This document shows positions 60,229-64,000 of a DNA stretch of 64,000 nt, in pieces. A model generated the notes under the pieces. That model saw only the letters and a program-made list of their open reading frames with translations, did not search any database and was not told the DNA's origin. The DNA comes from Schistosoma haematobium. Lineage: Eukaryota; Platyhelminthes; Trematoda; Strigeidida; Schistosomatidae. The stretch spans positions 33,464,902-33,528,901 of the forward strand of contig NC_067199.1 of assembly GCF_000699445.3 (NCBI RefSeq), written 5' to 3'. Within the stretch, counting starts at the first letter, position 1. Every line of letters starts with the position of its first letter. A program made the translations under genes and the position numbers.

Positions 60229-60911
60229 GCCGCCTCATATTTCGTTCTGTTCTACACTTTTTAACATACTATTGAGGATGATTCTATTCACTCGTTTATC
60301 ATTCTACTTAATTACTTTTTATTATTTCAAATGTATATATAGTTATAATTATTTATTGTCTGATAATAGGTTTATTTACTCAGATTTCAGTTACACCTTT
60401 AGTACGAGGTCTGCGTAATACAAACAGTATACTTAACACAAAGTATGTAGGGAAAAACTCGGACCATTGTCCTATCGTTTGAAATTTGAAGGCTCTGATC
60501 GCTAAAATACAACTATTAATTACTATTCAAGTTGCATTACGAATCTTATAAATGACAACAATCAACGTTCATTATGTTGTTTCGTAGTGTACGTTTTTAT
60601 TATATGTTGGTTACTTCCACTTGGTTATTTAAATGAACAGAACAAGGGAGAAAGTGTATGCTCAGTGGCTGGAAACAAACAATAATATGCCACGAACCTA
60701 AACTTCCCGATAGTTTCGAGTAGTCAACAAAGTTTTTCTACGGTCATGGGCCAGTGAATTCACTGCGGAGTTCAAACCCTTGTTATCCAGCGTCACTGTC
60801 AGAGACGTTGCTAGTGAGCTGGTTGAAATGTTCGAGATGATCAATAAAATTAATCGACGCCAATGATTGAACTAACACTCGACGACCGATCGAGGAAAGT
60901 ATTACTTGTAT
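60229..60911. other. AT-rich sequence after the elongase region
   Basis: No coding exon recognised. If the elongase has a last short exon, it could lie here or in 59295-59560. Confidence 0.3.
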
Positions 60912-63055
60912 ACTTATTTACTTACACCTGTTACTCATCGCGGAGGAGAATAGGCCAATGACCATCATTCTCCACTGAACAATGTCCTAGACAATCGTTC
61001 CCAGTTGTTATTCATCTTTTTCACATCTGTTTCCGTTTCCCAATGCAATGTGTTCTTTGGTCTTCCTCTTTTTCGTTTCCCTTCAAGATTGCAAGTTAGT
61101 GCTTGTCTCGTGACGTAGTTTGATTATTTCCGTAATATATGTCCTATCCATTTACAGAGTCTTTTCCTAATTTCCTCTTCAACTGGAAGCTGGTTTGTTT
61201 TCTCCCACAGTAGGTTGTTGCTGATTGTATCCGACCAACGGATATTGATTATCTTTTGTAGATAACTGTTAATAAACCTGCACATTTCGTTGATGATCGT
61301 GGTGGTTCACCAAATTTCAGCTCTGTACAGTAGAAATGTCTTGATGTTCGTGCTGAAGATTGTGACTTTGATGTTAGTTGTCAGTTGTTTTCAGTCCCAA
61401 ATATTGTTCAACCGTAGGAATGCGACCCTTCATTTTCCAATCTTCACCTTTACATTTGCAACAGATCCTTCTTGTTCATCAATGGTGCTGTCCAAGACAT
61501 GAAAATTTCCACTTATTTCAAGGTTTCTCTATCAAGTGTTATTGGGTTGGTGTTCTCCGTGTTGTATTTAAGGATTGTGGTTTCTCCCTTGTATATATTG
61601 AAGCCTATTGATTCAGAGGCTTCTGCCACACTGGTTGTCTTGACCTACATTTGTTGGTATGTTAGGTGATCTTTGAAGTCCAAATTGTCTCATTACATGC
61701 AAGTTATTCATTGTGTCCCGTACTTCCCCTCATATACGGAGTTCTTCAAAATCTAGTCAACCACCAGAAGAAAGAGAAAAGGGAGAGAGTAAGCAGCCTT
61801 GTCTAACTCGAGTTCTCACTTGGAATGAGTCTGTCAACTGTCCTCGACGCATGACTTTGCACTGTAATCCGTCGTATGAATTCCGTGCGATGTCGACGAG
61901 CATCTTAGGTACATCAGAGTGTCAAAGAAGGTTCCATAAGGTTCTCCTATCCACACTATCAAACGCTTTCTCATATTCATGGACGTTAATGCATAGTGAC
62001 GAATCCCATTCAATTAATTGTTCAACGATGATCCGTAGTGTGGCGATTTGGTTTGTGCGCGATCGATTCTTACGGAGTCCAGTCTGTTGATCTCGATGTT
62101 GGGAGTCTACTGAATCTTTCATCCGGTTCAGCAACACTGTTGAAAACTTTTTCTGGTGCCGATAGTAGTGCGATGCCTCTGTAGATCTTAGTGGCTCTTT
62201 ATCTGACTTCAATATAATCGTATGAATGATTTTTATCAAAATATTCATGTCGCCAATCCTCGTATATAATTCGCGTTGGTGAATTACGGAATTAAGTAAA
62301 TCAAATACGAGAATGGGTTTGAATATGTATATTCCATACAACTGTTGATCCAGACTAACGATCTGAGATGTGAGCGAAACGAAATGACGAGCGGTGGAGA
62401 AGGCGTGTAAACCAACTCGATTTAACCAAGTGTGAATCGATATTTATAGTCAGTCAAGGTTGATAAGCGAATAATTAACAAGGTCAAAATGCGACTCAAG
62501 AATAATGAATAAGTTGGCTTGTCCGTAAGCTAGAATAAGTTATGTGGGCTTTACATAGCAACCGACACTACAAGTAATCACATTTGCTCAGATTTCCTTT
62601 CTTTCGTATCTTAATGAGACATCCTTGTCTCCAATCTGTTGGCTGTCGTTCATCATCCCAAATCTTCTTGAATAGATTGTTGAGCATGTTTGCAGTTACT
62701 TCAGTGCTTCGGCTGGTTTACTGTCAGGTCCAGCTGCTTTACAACCCCTGATTTTTTTGATGGCCATCCTGATTTCTTTGATCGTTAGTGGAGTGACATT
62801 TATAGAAATGTCGGTGTGTATTGCTTAGATATCCGGTGGATTCGATGGAGCTGATCTACTCAAGAATACCTCGAATTGTTCTACCCATCTGTTCCTCTCT
62901 TTTTGAATCTCAGTGATTGGTCCTTGAGTGGTCTCTCTGGTTTACTATAGTTCCGTACCAGTTTCTTCGTCATGTCATACTGTTGTTTCATATTTCCTTC
63001 TCTTGTAGCTTTTACCCTTGTTGTTGCCCAATCCTAGTAGAGCTACAAACGGAAT
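60912..63055 (-). mobile_element. RTE family 1 retrotransposon, decayed copy E
   Basis: Follows copy D on the - strand from the TAAG/TAAA tail through the C-terminal and RT regions, with an EYEKAFDSVDRRTLW piece at 61922-61975, to the linker near 63010. It then jumps to the 5'-end sequence (GAGCTACAAACGGA), so the endonuclease part is deleted. A 12-bp target duplication with one mismatch (TATTACTTGTAT at 60900-60911, TATTACTTATAT at 63056-63067) bounds it. It is interrupted by an LTR at 62184-62573. Confidence 0.85.
62184..62573 (-). mobile_element. Solo LTR inside RTE copy E
   Basis: About 390 bp with no counterpart in the other family-1 copies but clear similarity to 45770-46216. On the - strand it starts TGTAGTGTCGG. 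The flanks suggest a decayed 5-bp duplication (GTAGA and GTAAT). Probably formed by recombination between two LTRs. Confidence 0.6.
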
Positions 63056-63195
63056 TATTACTTATATCGTCCAAATGTAGTCAGATTTTTTCTTGATAGA
63101 ATAACGTTTATCACACTGTAAAACGAAAATGTTTTCAGAATGGGTTTTGTGGAGATTTTAGAAATTTCACAGATTGAAATCATGAGTCAGTTGAA

Positions 63196-63308
63196 GCTAG
63201 TGTTTGAAGAAACTAACTTCTAGTCTGAGCCATGTTGGTAGATTCAGACTACTTGGTTGGGGTCCGCGTGACTATCGGAACCAATGATTGGAGACTCTTG
63301 GTGACATC
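63196..63308 (+). mobile_element. RTE family 2 fragment inside the composite unit
   Basis: The + strand reads TSSLSHVG near 63210 and LLGWGPRDYRN near 63255, matching the C-terminal region of the family-2 ORF. It replaces part of the left arm. Confidence 0.75.
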
Positions 63309-63600
63309 CACGATCGTGCATGCGCACTACTGAGGAGTCCCATCTGCTCACTAGTGACTGACTTCAAGAGATACTCCTGGAGTTCTAGTGGGAAGCCGTT
63401 ACCAGTGGAGTTCAACCAGGTCTGTTGTGAGATATCAGCTCACTGAAGACAATGGTATATGGTGGCGCAACTTCGTGGATTGGTTGAAGTTAGACATTAA
63501 CACCGTTGGATGCCGGCTCAGTGGTCTAGTGGTTAAGTGCTCGCGCGCGAAGCCAGTAGGTCCTGGGGTCGAGCTCCGCGTGGTGTGGGATCGTGGATGC

Positions 63601-63646
63601 GCACTGCTGAGGAGTCCCATACTAGGACGAAACGGCCGTCCAGTGC
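63601..63646 (+). ncRNA. Hammerhead ribozyme
   Basis: Identical in its key parts to 33561-33606: GCACTG/CAGTGC stem I, CTGAGGA, GTCC/GGAC stem II, GAAA, CGGCCG, and cleavage after GTC at 63640. Confidence 0.85.
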
Positions 63647-63711
63647 TTCCAGGTTTTCAATGGTGGTCTAGCTTCAACTGACTCATGATTTCAATCTGTG
63701 AAAATGTTTTC

Positions 63712-64000
63712 GAAAATTTTCACAGTTCTGTCAGTGGAAAGTTCAATTCGAGATAAATTCACGTTATTTTTTTATTTATAGGAAAAACAGTTTTTATCGT
63801 ATTTTCTATTGAACAGGCACAAAACATACTGATGAATATGCGCAGGTGGAAAGGCAGATATATAGATTTGTTAGGTCGTATGACTCATTTTATACATTTA
63901 TTCTAATGGATAAGTAAAAACAAAACAATCTCGAACACGTTTTGGCTTCTTATCCTAACGTGTATACACTACTCTAATTATTTAAGATTATACTAATTAT
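63712..64000. other. AT-rich noncoding sequence
   Basis: No feature recognised up to the window edge. Confidence 0.4.

Larger units (their letters stand above)
63137..63699. mobile_element. Composite inverted hammerhead-repeat unit with 12-bp TSD, rearranged
   Basis: The same unit as at 33157-33689 in opposite orientation: the full 3' end (AGAATGGGTTTTGTGGAG on the + strand) is at the left and the shared truncated end (GATTTCAATCTGT) at the right. The exact 12-bp repeat GAAAATGTTTTC lies on both sides (63125-63136 and 63700-63711). The right arm is complete on the + strand; the left arm has lost most of its hammerhead and tRNA-like part and contains an RTE family 2 piece at about 63196-63308. 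The 97-codon frame at 63388-63681 is the same non-coding artefact as at 33.2 kb. Confidence 0.88.

Overview
The window looks like flatworm nuclear DNA, most likely from a schistosome (Schistosoma or a close relative). It is AT-rich, host genes are split by long introns crowded with retrotransposons, and two of the genes also carry very short introns (37 and 47 nt). The repeats fit schistosomes: tRNA-like short repeats carrying a hammerhead ribozyme (the type described as Sm-alpha), RTE-like non-LTR elements with tetranucleotide 3' tails, and a decayed Merlin DNA transposon. I cannot fix the species from sequence alone.

Three host genes can be assembled, all on the + strand. (1) 3316-6758: five phase-consistent exons of a protein whose N-terminal part resembles tubulin polyglutamylase complex subunit 1 (TPGS1); its 3' end is unresolved. 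(2) 29466-43330: a complete five-exon gene for an MFSD12-like major facilitator transporter (591 residues by my splice model), with one GC-AG intron. (3) 53985-59294/59375: a four-exon ELOVL4-like very-long-chain fatty acid elongase. A possible extra exon of unknown identity lies just upstream of it (53651-53920). I see no functional link between the three genes.

The rest is mostly mobile DNA. RTE family 1 has five copies (6.9, 17.1-20.6, 23.2, 24.6-27.8 and 60.9-63.1 kb), all on the - strand and all ending in a short TAAG-type tail. Four have target-site duplications (TSDs) I could find by eye, and the 24.6-27.8 kb copy is nearly full length. RTE family 2 (TCAG-type tail) occurs at 1.5, 15.7, 36.8, 37.5-38.4, 55.3-56.2, 59.6-60.2 and inside 63.2 kb. 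A CR1/jockey-like element (47.8-52.85 kb, - strand) is interrupted by a Gypsy pol fragment. A related LTR appears at 45.5-46.2 kb (with the start of a gag-like frame) and alone inside an RTE copy at 62.2-62.6 kb. A Merlin transposase relic lies in MFSD12 intron 3.

The most interesting structures are composite inverted units built from two hammerhead-bearing short repeats. Two of them (33157-33689 and 63137-63699) share the same truncated terminus and are each flanked by an exact 12-bp direct repeat, so the inverted composite seems to move as one unit. I saw no CRISPR array, operon-like bacterial structure or rRNA gene.
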